A stretch of DNA of 64,000 nt from Megaleporinus macrocephalus (GCA_021613375.1 CM038709.1:35372428-35436427), one strand, 5' to 3'; shown: positions 52,001-63,879, counted from the first letter of the stretch. A program made the numbers and translations. Notes: generated by a model from the letters alone, not told the origin.

Positions 52001-55000
52001 GTTACAATTTCTCAGATCATCTTTTAGGATATTTGTGAACTGACCAGAATTTATTATCATAGTACTGCACATAGGTTTATATTTCAGATATCCTATCTTA
52101 TACTTAATAATTTCTTATCGATAGCTGCGTATGACTATGTATGTGACAAGTACATTTTTTACTTTAACTTTGCACATTTATATATGCAGTTGATCACTTG
52201 ACGCATTTCTGAATGCAGCTTAATCTTGGCACCAATGGTGCTAATCTTGTTATATGGCAATATGGAATTTGCTTATCACAGATTCTATATAAGCACATTA
52301 GCTAGTTACAGGTGTGGTGTGATAAAGTACATGTTCACTGGACCTTACTACAGGTAAACGAGTTATAGAGTAATCCATTATTGTGCATGCAAATACAGTG
52401 GGAGCGGCAGTCTATGTATTAGTGCAAGTGACTAGTAATAAAAGGTTGTGTTTCTAAGCAAACTATCATTCACATAATTTAACTAAATAACATGATGTAA
52501 CAGTTCCGATGTAAACAGAGCTGTTTAGAGGGCTTTGGTGTGAAATGCTCTATTCCAAAGAAAGTCAGAAATGTTTACAGTAGTGGTGCTAAGAGCCAGA
52601 TGCCCACCTTTAAAAACTCCCTTACAGATAGTTATTACATGAAATGGTTATGAACACACTGCCTGGTGTGTGAGATGTTGTTTTAAGATTGTTTTTGGCC
52701 TTTAAATTCATTCATGGTGGATACATACATAAGCTCATTGTGAGGCAAAGTAGTCCCCAAAATTTTTTATTTTTCAGATTTTCCACTATTTTACAATCAT
52801 AAACATTCCATATAAATATACGTGTAGGTTCAATGGTGGTTTTGATGATAAATAAAATATCTATATGGTGTAGACATGGTGACCTTTGGTTCTTATCCCC
52901 ACCACAGAAAATAAAACAATATTATCTTTTATAGTAATGTCATCATTTAGCTAAATCGAATTTTTTTTTTTTAACAAGAATGAAAAAGTATGCTTTTCAG
53001 AAGTGGAAATTCAGGGGTTACAGTTTGGAACAGATACCTCCAAACAGAAAGTGAAGTCCAAATGCAGGTTATAAAATAACAACAGTAATATACATCACTC
53101 CAGATAAACGTCACTCCAGATAAAAAAAGGCCAAGGAAGACACTGCCTGTGATGCTAATGAGGTGTTGCATCCTAATATTTTTTGTTTAAGCTACATAAT
53201 GGTTTTGAGGTTTTTTACCAGACATTTGGGCAGACTGATCTTCAGCTTGCAAAGGAACCCAGTGTAGACAAGGCCCACTATGGTAATCAGCAAACCCAGA
53301 CCAACCAGCACGAACCCTGCAGTCCAGCTAGCCAAAGAGGCCACTAAAGCGGGAGAAAGAACAACCATGAAAGCCAGTGTGCATCACAATTTATTATATG
53401 AACAGCATTTCAGCAGACCAACAAGAGTTACAAATGTATATTAATGAAGATTTAAAGGTGCCACACAATGTAACACTGTTCTTACATTGGCATAGTGAAA
53501 TAAGATTCCCTCAAGCCTTTAGCTGTTCTTTTTGTAGGGTTCTTTTTTACCTCTCTGAGCATTCTGCGCTGTGCCTTTGTAGTCAACTTGGCGGAGTGCC
53601 CACTTCTAGGGAGAGTAGCCACAGTACTAAATCATCTCCATTTGAAGACAACTGTGGACTGGTTAATACAGTCTTGGAGATTACTTTTTAACCCTTTCCA
53701 GTTTCATGCAAATCAACAATTCTTGATCTTCCGAGATTTCTTTATTGTGAGGCCATGGTTCACATCAGCAGATGCTTCTTCTGAATAGCAAATTGTTTGA
53801 GTGTCTTTTAAAAGTCAATGTAGCTCTACACCTTGCTCCAATCTCATTTCATTGGCTGGACTCTAGGTTTGCTAACTGCTAACTCCTAAAGCATTAGGGT
53901 TCACTTAATGGATGTGTCCAATATAGAAATGAAATATTATAATTGTTTGTGTGGTATTAGGTTAAGCACATTGAGTTTGTTTATACTTGGGACTTGGATG
54001 TAATATCAGATCACATTTTATGACCAGTAAATGCAGAAAACCAGGTCATTTCCAAGGGTTTGCATTTTTTTTTTGGTCACTGTACAAACACAATCAATTA
54101 AACCGGTTACACACAAACAGTTGTACCCTTTATATCCTACTCAAATCCACAGTGCAGGCTAGAAAAGAGGAAACCCTGAGGAGGAATTCTGGACCATTCC
54201 CCTGTGCAAATGTGTTTCATTTCATAAGTATGTCTGGGATCCCTTGCTTGCACAGCCCTCTTCTGGTCGTTCCCCAGTATATTAATACAGTTAAGATAAA
54301 ATCTCTTTTTTCAACCTTTCTTTTTTTGGTTAACTTATTTACCGCAGTCCTGTATTTTCTCAATTTTCTCAAATTGTACACACCGGTTTTTAGCAATGTT
54401 GCATTCATTTTTGCATTCATCTCTATAACACGTATTCATAGATGTTCTGAGTTGTTGTTTCTGGTTCACATTGAAGCACCTTTGGCAGGAATTACGACCT
54501 AAAGTTTTTTTAAGTATGATGCTACAAGTCTGGCACACCTATTTTTCGGAAGTTTCTCCCATTCTTGAAGAACCTCTCAAGCTCCATCAGGTTGGATGGG
54601 GAGTGTCAATGCAAAGCCATTTTCAGATCTCTCCAGAAATGTTCAGTCGGGTTCAAGTCTGGGCTCTTTTATAGTCTTGACTGTATGTTTATGGTCATTG
54701 TCCTGTTCAAAGATTAACCTTTGCCCTAGTCTGAGGTCCAGAGCACCCTGGAGCAGGTTTTCTTCATGGATGTCTCTGTACATTGCTGCATTCTTTCCCT
54801 TGACCCTGACTAATCTCCCAGTTCCTGTTGCAGAAAAACAGACCCACAGCATGAGGCTGCCACAACCATGCTTCACTGTAGGAATGGTATTGGCCAGGTG
54901 ATGAGCAGTGCCTGGTTTCTTTCAGACATGACACTTGGCATTTAGGTCAAATCTTTGTTTTATCAGACCAGATAATTTTGTTTCCCATGGTGTGAGAATC

Positions 55001-58000
55001 CTTCAGGTGCCTTTTGGCAAACTCTAAGCAGGCTGTCTTGTGCCTTTTACTGAGGAATGGCTTCTGTCTGATCACTCTACCATACTTGCATGATTAGTGG
55101 AGTGCTGCAGATATGGTTGCCCCCCTGTAAGGTTCTACTCTGTCCACGGAGCAACGCTGAAGCTCTGTTAATGTCTCTGTCTTAGTCACCTCCCTGACCA
55201 AGGCCCTTCTACCCCGATCACTCAGATTGGCCAGGCAACGACATTAACTACATCAAAAATCCAAAAGCCTTACCTCCTCTCTGGTCTACTGCACTGGTGA
55301 GAGCACAGACCCAATCAGAGATCCGAGTGTTGAGGTTGACATTGAGGTGTGGTTTTGCCCGCACACAGTAATTTACACCATGTTGAAGATTTAGGAGCTC
55401 ATACTGGTATATACTCGAAGTTTTATGGTGCTGCTGTGTGGGTGAATTCCTGATTCCTAATGTGTTAATCTGCAACAACAACAAAAAATTAATAACAATA
55501 ACTAACATAAAAAATCAGTCCCCACTGTGTGGTACACTAGTATGCTAAGGTTTAAAAAAACAGGTTATTTACACTGTCAATGTGTTAATGTGGTGTGAAC
55601 TACAGATGAAGGGCAGGATGTGACGTCAACATAGGAAGCAAAATCCGAGGCACTTAGAACTACTATGGTTTGTGTTATTTACAGATGCTCAAAATCTGGC
55701 TGAAAAAAACAGGTCAAACCTTTTGCGGTTGGAATGAGATTGAAGTCAGATTCCAGTTGACTGAAGTCAGATTCCAGTTGATCTTGCTCAAATTTCAGTG
55801 TTAGTGATGATTTAAGTGTTAACAATGTATAAGTATTAGCAGAGATTAAGTGTCAGTTGTGATTTAGGTGTTAGTAGCATGCAGTAGTTTGTGTGGTTGT
55901 GTGGAGAATTGTATTTTACATAGAACCAAAGCTGATCTGTGGGTCAGCACTGGTGATAGATTAAATTAATAAACAACTGTAATGTGGTCAAGTTGCAACA
56001 TCCCGCTCATTCAATATTCACTCTCTTTAGTGCACTATGCCAAATTTCATCCAATATTCCTATACTTCTAATGATACATGTTTAAGGGAGACAATTGTAT
56101 TTAGTGTATTTGAAATCTGGCCTTTGAGATGCACAGGGGGTTGCAGAACACTGTCTAAAGTTGAAGCAGGTGTTTTACTCTGAAGTATATTCTACACAAA
56201 TCTGTAAATAACAAAAAAACTGTACCGTGGTAACAAAAAAATTCAGAAAGGACGCTGAAACAGGTACCACTAATGCAAATATCTCTACACATACACACAC
56301 ATATATGTATATATACACTGTCTTTACATTTTTAATAATTGATCATTTTGAAAGAACTGGTACAATAAAAGTGATGACTCGTTCTATCTGTTGTATATTT
56401 CAGAAACTCAGTTACTTGATTTTTACCTTTTCATCGCCGCCCTTCCTCCACTGTATGCTGAACATGATACTTCCATAGAAATCGTTACTTTCTTCAGCAG
56501 CCTTTCCTTTTGGCAGAGAGATGCTGATGTTAAGGCAATCTCCGCAGCCGACCAGGGTAACAAAAGGAGGACCAATGATGGCTGAATCGATCACAAATGC
56601 AAATGGGATTATATCCTCTTACACACACCAGCGTTTATTCACAAAAGGCCATTCCAAAGTATCACTTACTTGTAGTAAAAGGTGTGAAATGTGTTTTGAC
56701 GATAGGTGATGATCTATTGCTATGTGATGCCCAAAGGTGAAGAATGTATTGTAGCTTTATGGCCCTCATGTAGTTGGAGACATTGACAGTTGTGCTGTTG
56801 AGCTTTTCCAGCTTCTTTTTCTGACGTGAGTCGTTACTGGGGAAGAAAAAGACAAACATAAAACAGAGACAGTAAATACAAAATTATCTCGGTAACAGTA
56901 TCATAGATCTTAATAATGAGCCTGAAAACATTTCATATATGTCACCCATGTCACCCACTATTATTTGTATTTATTATCCATCACCTGGTTTATCCAAATA
57001 ATACCTCATTTTGTTCAATAAGGTGTGCTGAAGAGTCTGTAAACTCAAAAAAACAGCTCACAAGACAATTTCCTGTTGTTTTATTGTATTTATGTTTATT
57101 TGCCTATTGATAAATGGTCTAATGATAAATGGTAAGTGCTTTTAAATAATCTAAGGTGTTCTAGTAGTTTGCATGTACTGTATTAGCAAAATTATATTTT
57201 AAAATGCCACATTCCATCTGTATTCTGTATATACCATGAGTGTTCTACTGTAATCTGCACTTCTTGAATGCATAAATAAATCTAAAGTCAAGACAGTCAG
57301 GAGTCCCGAGTCAGTTAGTCCTGACTCCTAATCTTCTAAGTCTTTAACAAGTCAGTAGGAATACCTCAGATAATTTAAGGCCATTTCAACATTGAACACC
57401 AAAAATGATGGTCTGTGTAATATACAGAATAGCGGTTACATGGATAATGATGTCACAATAGTATGCATGTTATTATTAGTAATAATAATATTTTAAAGAT
57501 ATAGTATTTACTACAAAAACATTTTAAGGAGCATAGGATTAAAATAAAAAATCTAGCTCAGCAGTAAACTTGTGTTTCAAACTAAAAACAACTAGTTTGA
57601 ATGAATTTAGACAGATGAATTTATGACAGAAACCTAAATGAAGTAAAGTTCACATAAAGACTGCAAAATCATGGTACAAACTTAAAAGTGGCCATTCTAC
57701 CTTAATTGGTGCAAAATGCAGGCACCAGAATGTAACTGCTGCACATTAAAATGGCACATTCAAATATGAAGCTAACTATGAAGCTAACAAATAAAAAGGT
57801 CAAATGCTTGTTTTGTCGCTAGCAATGAAATGGTTACCAGTTTCACGCCAAACCACAGTAGAATACCATAATGGGCATTATCACTATATTAGATAACAAT
57901 GATCATTAAAACCGTGGTCAGCTGTAATGCTTTGAAAAAACTCATATGTAAATTCTGTCCAGCATCAACCAGTTTAGCAACAGTGCAGGCGAAGCAGCAT

Positions 58001-59461
58001 CATGGGTTTTCTTAGTTTCAGGAAAAACATGGCAGAAGGCAGTGGGGGTGCTCCACCATCTGTTTTTTCTTCATCCATTTTTCAGCTATCCGAAAGAAGT
58101 AAGTCCAAAATGTGTGAGTGAGATTGAGAAACAATCTCTTCATCACCTCCACTCACTACTTTATAGAGAACTTGTTCTGATGAACTGTGTTGAAATGTCC
58201 CCAGTAGCATATTGACCAGTTGCTATTAACAAAAACCTCCAGGTTTGATATTTTAATTACCTAAATCTCCTTAAATCAAATGTACTATGACATTTAAACC
58301 ACAAAGCCTAAGTTCAGATTCTTATTTATTAGCTTCTTGTTAGAAATGTCTCGTTCCGTCAGAACGTAGCTACTGCACAATTTAAGGTGGAATGGGAATT
58401 TAAGGAAGTCGATATCAGCCACATTTTAAAAGACAGTTTGATAGATGTATTTATCAGAAAATATGCCATCATTTCAAGAGTATTTAGGGTGGTTTGATAG
58501 TCTAAATCAGGAAGGTGTTGTCTACATTATTATCATAATGTTTATGTAAACTAAAACTGCTGCTAATTTTTATTTGTGATTTTAATGTTTATATGTTTCA
58601 GTACTTTTTAAACATTCTTTTAACACATAATGACAGCTGTAATACTGATCACTCTGTATAACTATAACCGTGCTATAAAATGTTTATATTGTTACCTGTT
58701 GCCAGTGTTGAGCTTGTATTACCTACATAAGCTGTTTAATTGGAGCAAATATAGAAAAAGCTCTGTTCATGTTGTTTTACTACCCTGAAGAAAACAATGG
58801 GTTATTGATTATATTGACATTTGTGTACTTGTGTACTTAGGTATTTGGGTACATACATTTTGACCTTTGTATGTATGTACATATATGTAAGTATCAAATA
58901 TTGGACATATATGGACCACACATATATATGCGATGCAAACCATGCCTAGTAATTCATGCCATCCATAAATGATTAATTCTTTCCATAATATATTGTTAAG
59001 TATATGTTACAGACATATGTAACGTTTTATTGAAATGCATGTCCCATATTTGCAAATGCCTAATTTCTCATAAGTTGGCATATGTGTCACACTTGAGTTC
59101 AATTCATTTGATTTAAGTCCACACCTCTGCCTCACGGTAACGCTGTAGACAGTTCCTGGTGGTGTGCCCACACCAGGGCTCCAGTGCAAGACATGGTCAA
59201 AGTTGTCAGACACCAATGTCATGTTTTCTGGTTCAGGGAGGTCAACAATGGCTGAAAGAACAACAGACAAAAAACGATCATCAAAGATAAAAATGTGTGT
59301 ACATTAATAACCAGAAAAAAGAAGGCTACTTAATTTTCATGTATTTGCATTCTTATTTGATTAAGAATTCATTGTCAAAGTTTTCAAGATATATGATCTA
59401 TAAACATACCCTGAGTGTCAAGAAGCACAAAATAAATGTGAAGCAGGGATAGTATCCTCAT
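48111..59461 (-). CDS. Gene E: CRFB1/2-type (IFNAR2-like) interferon receptor, complete
   Basis: A complete 559/560-residue receptor. Exons: 59461-59410 (signal peptide [14 protein letters not shown]), 59251-59125, 56836-56670, 56581-56427, 55469-55274, 53343-53219 (TM), 51074-50931, 48824 or 48827-48111. Phases 1,2,1,0,1,0,0. D1 has [10 protein letters not shown] and [19 protein letters not shown], but its second half contains no cysteine ([11 protein letters not shown] where CxxL-CDLT is expected). D2 has [25 protein letters not shown] and WVCAL. TM is about 238-262, then LKISLPKCL, box1-like. Residues 275-322 come from an extra Cys-containing exon absent from C and D. The long tail has an Asp run (325-330), VYMYRAID (Tyr340, Tyr342) and ends in nine Glu plus [10 protein letters not shown]. 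First gene of the cluster, at the IFNAR2 position. Likely pairs with an IFNAR1-like chain. Confidence 0.87.
48142..48172 (-). repeat. Poly-Glu coding triplet repeat in gene E
   Basis: A GAG/GAA run encodes about nine glutamates ahead of the C-terminal [11 protein letters not shown] length-variable microsatellite is plausible. Confidence 0.85.
49042..49079. repeat. (AAT)n microsatellite
   Basis: About 12 AAT units in the last intron of gene E. Confidence 0.95.
50160..50720 (+). mobile_element. hAT fragment with decayed BED finger
   Basis: It starts with TTAGGGGTGTGCGATACATA, a fish hAT terminus. A short plus-strand frame at 50426-50608 reads [36 protein letters not shown], a BED-type finger in which the first cysteine is gone. 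The catalytic domain is missing. In the last intron of gene E, opposite strand. Confidence 0.65.
50801..50849 (-). other. G-rich tract with quadruplex potential in gene E pre-mRNA
   Basis: The minus strand carries six or more GGG/GGGG runs (GGGGATGGGGTGGTTGGGGA and onward) within 50 bases, about 80 bases downstream of the donor of the extra cytoplasmic exon. The G-rich strand is the transcribed RNA. Confidence 0.7.
51115..51240. repeat. Degenerate GATGTAGTGA-type tandem repeat
   Basis: Imperfect units of roughly 10-18 bases (AGAGATGTAGTGAAATGT, AGAGATGTAGTAAGAAATGT and so on). In the gene E transcript the tract is pyrimidine-rich and lies 40-165 bases upstream of the exon 7 acceptor (51074). 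Confidence 0.7.
52730..52906. mobile_element. MITE copy, inverted relative to 13214-13552
   Basis: TGTGAGGCAAAGTA, TTTTTCAGATTTTC, CATTCCATATAAAT, TTCAATGGTGGTTT and ACATGGTGACC match, in order, the reverse complement of the MITE at 13214-13552. It ends with TTCTTATCCCCACCAC. One end is truncated. Confidence 0.65.
53570..54090. mobile_element. Tc1/mariner repeat fragment, noncoding end
   Basis: Segments such as GACTGGTTAATACAGTCTTG, GAGATTACTTTTTAACCCTT, ATGCAAATCAACAATTCTTG and ATCAGATCACATTTTATGAC are typical of the terminal region of a common fish Tc1 family. It ends near TTGGTCACTGTA. In the intron between the TM and D2B exons of gene E. Confidence 0.6.
54470..55230 (-). mobile_element. 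Tc1-like transposase pseudogene
   Basis: The minus-strand frame 54876-54643 reads [50 protein letters not shown], the middle of a Tc1 transposase with the second catalytic Asp. Upstream parts (to about 55230) and a C-terminal fragment (54480-54660) are present, but an internal deletion and frame breaks inactivate it. Same strand as gene E, in an intron. Confidence 0.85.
56837..59124. other. Gene E intron between D1A and D1B exons
   Basis: About 2.3 kb of AT-rich DNA. A short stretch near 58370-58400 resembles one at 15215-15250. No coding content or intact repeat recognised. Confidence 0.5.
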
Positions 59462-59473
59462 GTTAACTAAGAA

Positions 59474-59491
59474 TCAGATTTGCATCAACAT
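59474..59491 (-). promoter_or_regulatory. Upstream ORF in the 5' leader of gene E
   Basis: ATG TTG ATG CAA ATC TGA lies 12 bases before the main ATG, after the acceptor TTTCTTACAG that starts this exon at 59498. A five-codon uORF so close could lower translation from the main start, which itself has a purine at -3. Confidence 0.5.
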
Positions 59492-59498
59492 ATTGTTC

Positions 59499-61326
59499 CT
59501 GTAAGAAAAGAAACCAAAAAAATTAGCCAACTCAAAGCGTTACTGCAAATTTAGGATTCTTGCAAAATAATGCTTGGACCCCACAGATCTGTTTGGAGCA
59601 CTGAAGGTAAATACTTGAGGACGGTTATAGAGCACTGAACTCCAGAAATCGTCATCTTCATTCACATTAATGTACTGTATGTACTGTTCTCTATTCTTGG
59701 TGATATATTAACCAGTCATGTTAGTTGGGAGTCATTTGTTGGGTATCCTGGTTTCATTTTCATTGTAAGTGGAAGACTGAACAACGTTTAATCATGTCCT
59801 ATCAACCTTCCCCCCGCAAGTTTTATCATGCCTTAATAGCAAATTCTGGAAAATACTTTTAACACCCAGTTCTGGAAAGGATGGGAAATTTGTTAATTTC
59901 CTTTAAATTTTATTTAACTGAGAAAAGTACAGAGAAATTGGTTTAAATAACAAAGTTGAGCAAATGTTGGTACAAAGGCAAAATAAATCTATTGTTATAT
60001 TAAGTTTAAGGTCTACACCACCATGCTACGAGCCACATGGGATCAGGTATACTACACTCCATGATCGAACCATCAAATTATCATTTCATCTTCAACTTGC
60101 TTAATGCCACTGTATGAAGCATAACGTATGAATATGAAGAGTGTAACTGTATGAGTGCTTTGTGATTTTGTGATTTTGTTTACACAAATCGTACATTATC
60201 CACAGCAACCTTATCAAAGGGCCAGAGTAACCGCAGGTTTCATTACAGTCCAGTAGAACCTAACTCCACTTGTTTAACCAATCATTTAAACATGTAATTT
60301 TATGATGTGCTCCTGCTGGGATCCGTGCTGGCCTTTTCTCAACAAGACTGCTTTAACCCACGTTTGAGATGCACTCATATGAAAATTGTGGGCTAACATA
60401 TGAGTTATGGGTTAAATCAATTAATTTCAATTTTTAACATGTGTTTCCACATCATATCAAATGCTTTGAAATGAAAAAGAAAGTGTTCAAGTGTAAAAAA
60501 CGAAAGTAATTAACAGAATAATACATAAATAATGTAACACAAAAAAACTTTAAGAAAATTAAAAGGAAGAATATAGTACATAAAAGCAAGACAATAACTA
60601 ATATTGACCAATATTGGTCATATTTGTCTGATCATGACAGCATATATTTTTTATCAAATCTATTATTACGATATAGTAACTCAGAACATACAAAGTCTTA
60701 ATAACTAGCCCAAAGCTCATTATTATTACATGACTCATAACGACAAGATACTATTTCATAATTGTAAGATATTAGATTGGAATTATACAATATTAAGTCA
60801 TAATTATTATATGATAAGTCTAGATTTCTGTGACACTAACAGGACCACAAAAGTCACAGAGCAACAGACTGATGAACAGATGAAGGAAAAATGTTGGTGT
60901 ACAGATAAAGGAATGAATGAATGAAGAAATAATGTTGGTGTATGGATAAAGAAACAAATGGATAAAGGAGCAATAATGGTATGCAGGCTGCCACAGACAG
61001 GAGGTTTAGCTTGCTGGATAGCTTTAGTTCAAACATTTTTTGTGTGGGCAGGACAAGGGATGTCAGCCTTGTCATTGTTAAGACTAGGACCGCCCAGTTT
61101 GTCATTTATTAGACTTTGGGAAGATATTCATAAGACACAATTGGCACGTTCATATTAAGGGCAAAAGGAAAGATTAACTTTAATATGCAGAAAACTCCAC
61201 GGAGCTGTACTGCAAAAGCAGGAAGTGTCTATGGAGAAAAAAGTGTATGTCTATATTTAGTCAGAACAGATTAGCAGCAGCAACATTCCCTGTTACAATA
61301 AGACACTGAGAGATCTCTGAGAGATG
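59499..61326. other. Gene E first intron, left part
   Basis: AT-rich DNA with CATAATTAT-type low-complexity stretches near 60720-60830 that recur near 63240-63300 and 63890-64000. Nothing else recognised. Confidence 0.45.
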
Positions 61327-62403
61327 CACAAAAAGTAATAAAATTTGTGTTTGGTAGATTATTAATTTGTTGTAACCATGCTTCTTGGCAATAAATCTTA
61401 TACCGTTAAAAAAGCATGTTAATTTCCCTTTTAAATGGTGCCACATTGGTAAAGAACATGCATTTATAGGATGAGCAGTAGAGCTGAGTATGAAACAGCC
61501 CAAGAAGATTGTTTCCCACCCTGTCAGCACTTATCTTAGGCTGTCTTCTACAGATTTGCAGTTAAGGTCGATACAGCTCAGGCTCTGTCCACAGCAGTAG
61601 GATCATAGGATCAAAATGTGGAGAAGACATGGAGAACGCTGATTGCTGCACCGATAGAGTAACATCTTTTTGTGGAGGCAGTGTGATTGTGTGGGGCTGC
61701 TTCTCCCTCACTGGAAAAAACAAGGCTTGTCATCATTTGATGCAATCTCAATGCAGAGAGATATCAAGATGAAATTCTGCAACCAGTGGCAGTCCCATAT
61801 CTCCACAGTCTGGGTCCGAACTCTATCCTTCAAGATGACAACGCTCAGAGACTTTATCAGAGTTTATCAGAGTACAGTTTATCATAGACTACCTCCAGAA
61901 TTTGGGAGTGGAGAGGACGGAATGGCCTGCCAGCAGTCCTGACCTCAGCCCCACTGAACACCTGTAGGATCAGCTTGGGCATGCTGTTCGTGCCAGACTG
62001 ACGAACACAACCATGTTGGCTGACTTGCGACAAATGCTGGTTGAAGAATAAGATGCCATGCCACAGTAGTGTGTGACCAGGCTGGTGACCAGCATAAAGA
62101 GGAGGTGCCAGGCTGTTATGGCTGTGTATCGTTCTTCAAACTTCAATCATTCAGTCCACCAAAGACCAAACCAGTAAATGGCAGAATAAGCTCTTTGGCA
62201 TTGGCAGAGATGATTTGGCAAATTGTTCATGAGCGCAACCCACATACTCAGTCTTCAGCTCATCCCACAAATGCAAGTACCTTACAAATGTGGCACCATT
62301 TATAAGGGAAAATAACAGGCCTTTTTAAATGAAATGTATTGCCAAGAAGCATTGTTACAATAAAGAAATAATCTACCACACACAAATTTTCTTACTTTTT
62401 GTG
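61327..62403 (+). mobile_element. Tc1-like transposon with long inverted ends, pseudogene
   Basis: Both borders are visible: CACAAAAAGTAATAAAATTT and, reverse complemented, CACAAAAAGTAAGAAAATTT. The matching arms run for roughly 150-200 bases (GGTAGATTATT, CATGCTTCTTGGCAATA, AAATGGTGCCACATT). Inside, a plus-strand transposase has lost its N-terminal part and is frameshifted: GGSVIVWGCFSLTG, then a decayed DDE region. Inserted in the presumed first intron of gene E, opposite strand. Confidence 0.8.
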
Positions 62404-62587
62404 TTAAGTTTATAATATAATGTAGGACTGAGACCAAGCAACACTTCCGTGCTCATACGTCATACTGACACCTGGTCATATGATATATATATAGCTGTCT
62501 CGTAAACAGAGAGCTAGCGTACATATCTAACCTTACACAACAGAATTATATTTTACCGTGATGTGTAGACATTCTTTTTGCTGAACA

Positions 62588-62601
62588 GCGAAACAGAAAC
62601 T
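62588..62601 (+). promoter_or_regulatory. Perfect interferon-stimulated response element near gene E first exon
   Basis: GCGAAACAGAAACT matches RNGAAANNGAAACT at every fixed position. It lies about 90 bases inside the first intron predicted from the donor at 62692. ISREs work in either orientation and close to the start site on either side. Confidence 0.55.
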
Positions 62602-62692
62602 AAAACACGAGATTTAATTTACACTGAGTTAAATATTTTGTGTTAATGAGTAGATTGATTAATTAGTTTTATTAAAGAATATGCGAACTCAC

Positions 62693-62880
62693 CGCGAGGT
62701 CTACCGAAAAGAATGGTGAGAACATCTGGAGAAAATGAGAGCCAGCAAAAACGAGTCATTCTTTCCAACCTTCGGTCGGACTTGGTGTTTCTTGTACGAC
62801 TGAATTCGCTTTCGAAACTCTCGCTGTTGTTTATCCCCACCTGCATTGAGACAAGCTCGGCCCCCTGCACTAACATTGGC
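62693..62880 (-). other. Candidate noncoding first exon of gene E
   Basis: The coding exon at 59498-59410 begins with a strong acceptor, so an upstream leader exon must exist. On the minus strand a good donor, CTCGCG|GTGAGT, ends a GC-richer stretch at 62693. Splicing the two gives no coding extension: the frame open in this stretch meets TGA four codons after the junction. The 5' border is a guess. Confidence 0.45.
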
Positions 62881-63303
62881 TAACATTTACTACGCACAGC
62901 GATCTGCTGGTGATTAGCCAATCCTAGTACTGCGTTCAAGCCAATCGTGGCACTGAAGGTGGTGCTTGCCTGTAAACAGGTGGGAAACAAAATCACGGTT
63001 CCCCAAGGCGTTCTTGATAATCACGTGACTGTCACTTCCCTCTCAATGTGCTTACACACCGACGGACGCTTTAAGGTGTAGCACACATGGATGTTCTGCT
63101 GGAAGACTGTTAATCATTTAAAAAGGGGGGGGTAAGGACGACCATGCTTTATGATGTTAATTTAAAGAATAAAATAACCTACCTTCATTTATTTCTATTC
63201 TATTTTTTAAACTATGGCACATAATTTAACATAACAATAGAAAAGTTTCTAATAATTATGACTTAGTATTTCATAATAGCAAGTCATTATTAAGAGATAT
63301 TAA
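62881..63303. other. Putative upstream region of gene E
   Basis: CpG-containing sequence to about 63120, then AT-rich DNA. It may carry the promoter. No TATA box or second ISRE was obvious. Confidence 0.35.
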
Positions 63304-63879
63304 GGGTGTGTTTCAAAACCTGAGCTGCCTACATAGACAGCATTTTACGTCATAGTATGCGCGCTCCCGACATGTAGGCTGTCCTGATTCTTAGATACCT
63401 TAAACATGCTGTTTACTGAGGCACCTTATTTTGCCCTGATTTTCAGGAAGCAGCGAACGCTAAGGCAATCCCATGATGCAATGCAGGCAAATCTACGAGC
63501 AGTGAAGTCGTTTTAAAATGTAAATTATTTTGATTCTTTCTGGTGTTTTAATGTGTTTCTTGTCATATAATCACACAAAACAGCATTTTCTTTGCAACTT
63601 TTCAACGAGTTGACCATTTTGCAGTTTTATTCTCGAGCTATTAGCATTTATGCTAGCAGAATTTTAAGCCTTGGGCTATTGTTTTGGATGCCGGCTGGTA
63701 ACTTAGCAACCAGCTAAACCACCGGCCCAGTGCTGCAGTGGGCGGGAACAAGCCATGGCACAGTCTCTCTCTAACTAGATTGTCTTAATAATCTGTTTTA
63801 TGAGGAGAGATATCAGACAGAACGCTGCCTACATAGTCAGTGCCTACTTAGACAGCTCACTAGGTTTTGAGACACACCC
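63304..63879. mobile_element. MITE with GGGTGTGT(T/C)TCAAAACC ends
   Basis: The left end GGGTGTGTTTCAAAACCTGA and the reverse-complemented right end GGGTGTGTCTCAAAACCTAG bound 576 bp, with CTGCCTACATAG motifs repeated in both orientations. No transposase. TA-type flanks. Confidence 0.8.

Noticed and set aside
62808..62822. GAAAGCGAAT as another IRF site in the presumed gene E first exon
   Set aside because: One mismatch to the core and lacks the GAAACT half; expected by chance.
62643..62886. Minus-strand 77-codon frame as an N-terminal exon of gene E
   Set aside because: Splicing at its donor to the next exon meets a stop within four codons, and a signal peptide starts at the downstream ATG; treated as noncoding leader.
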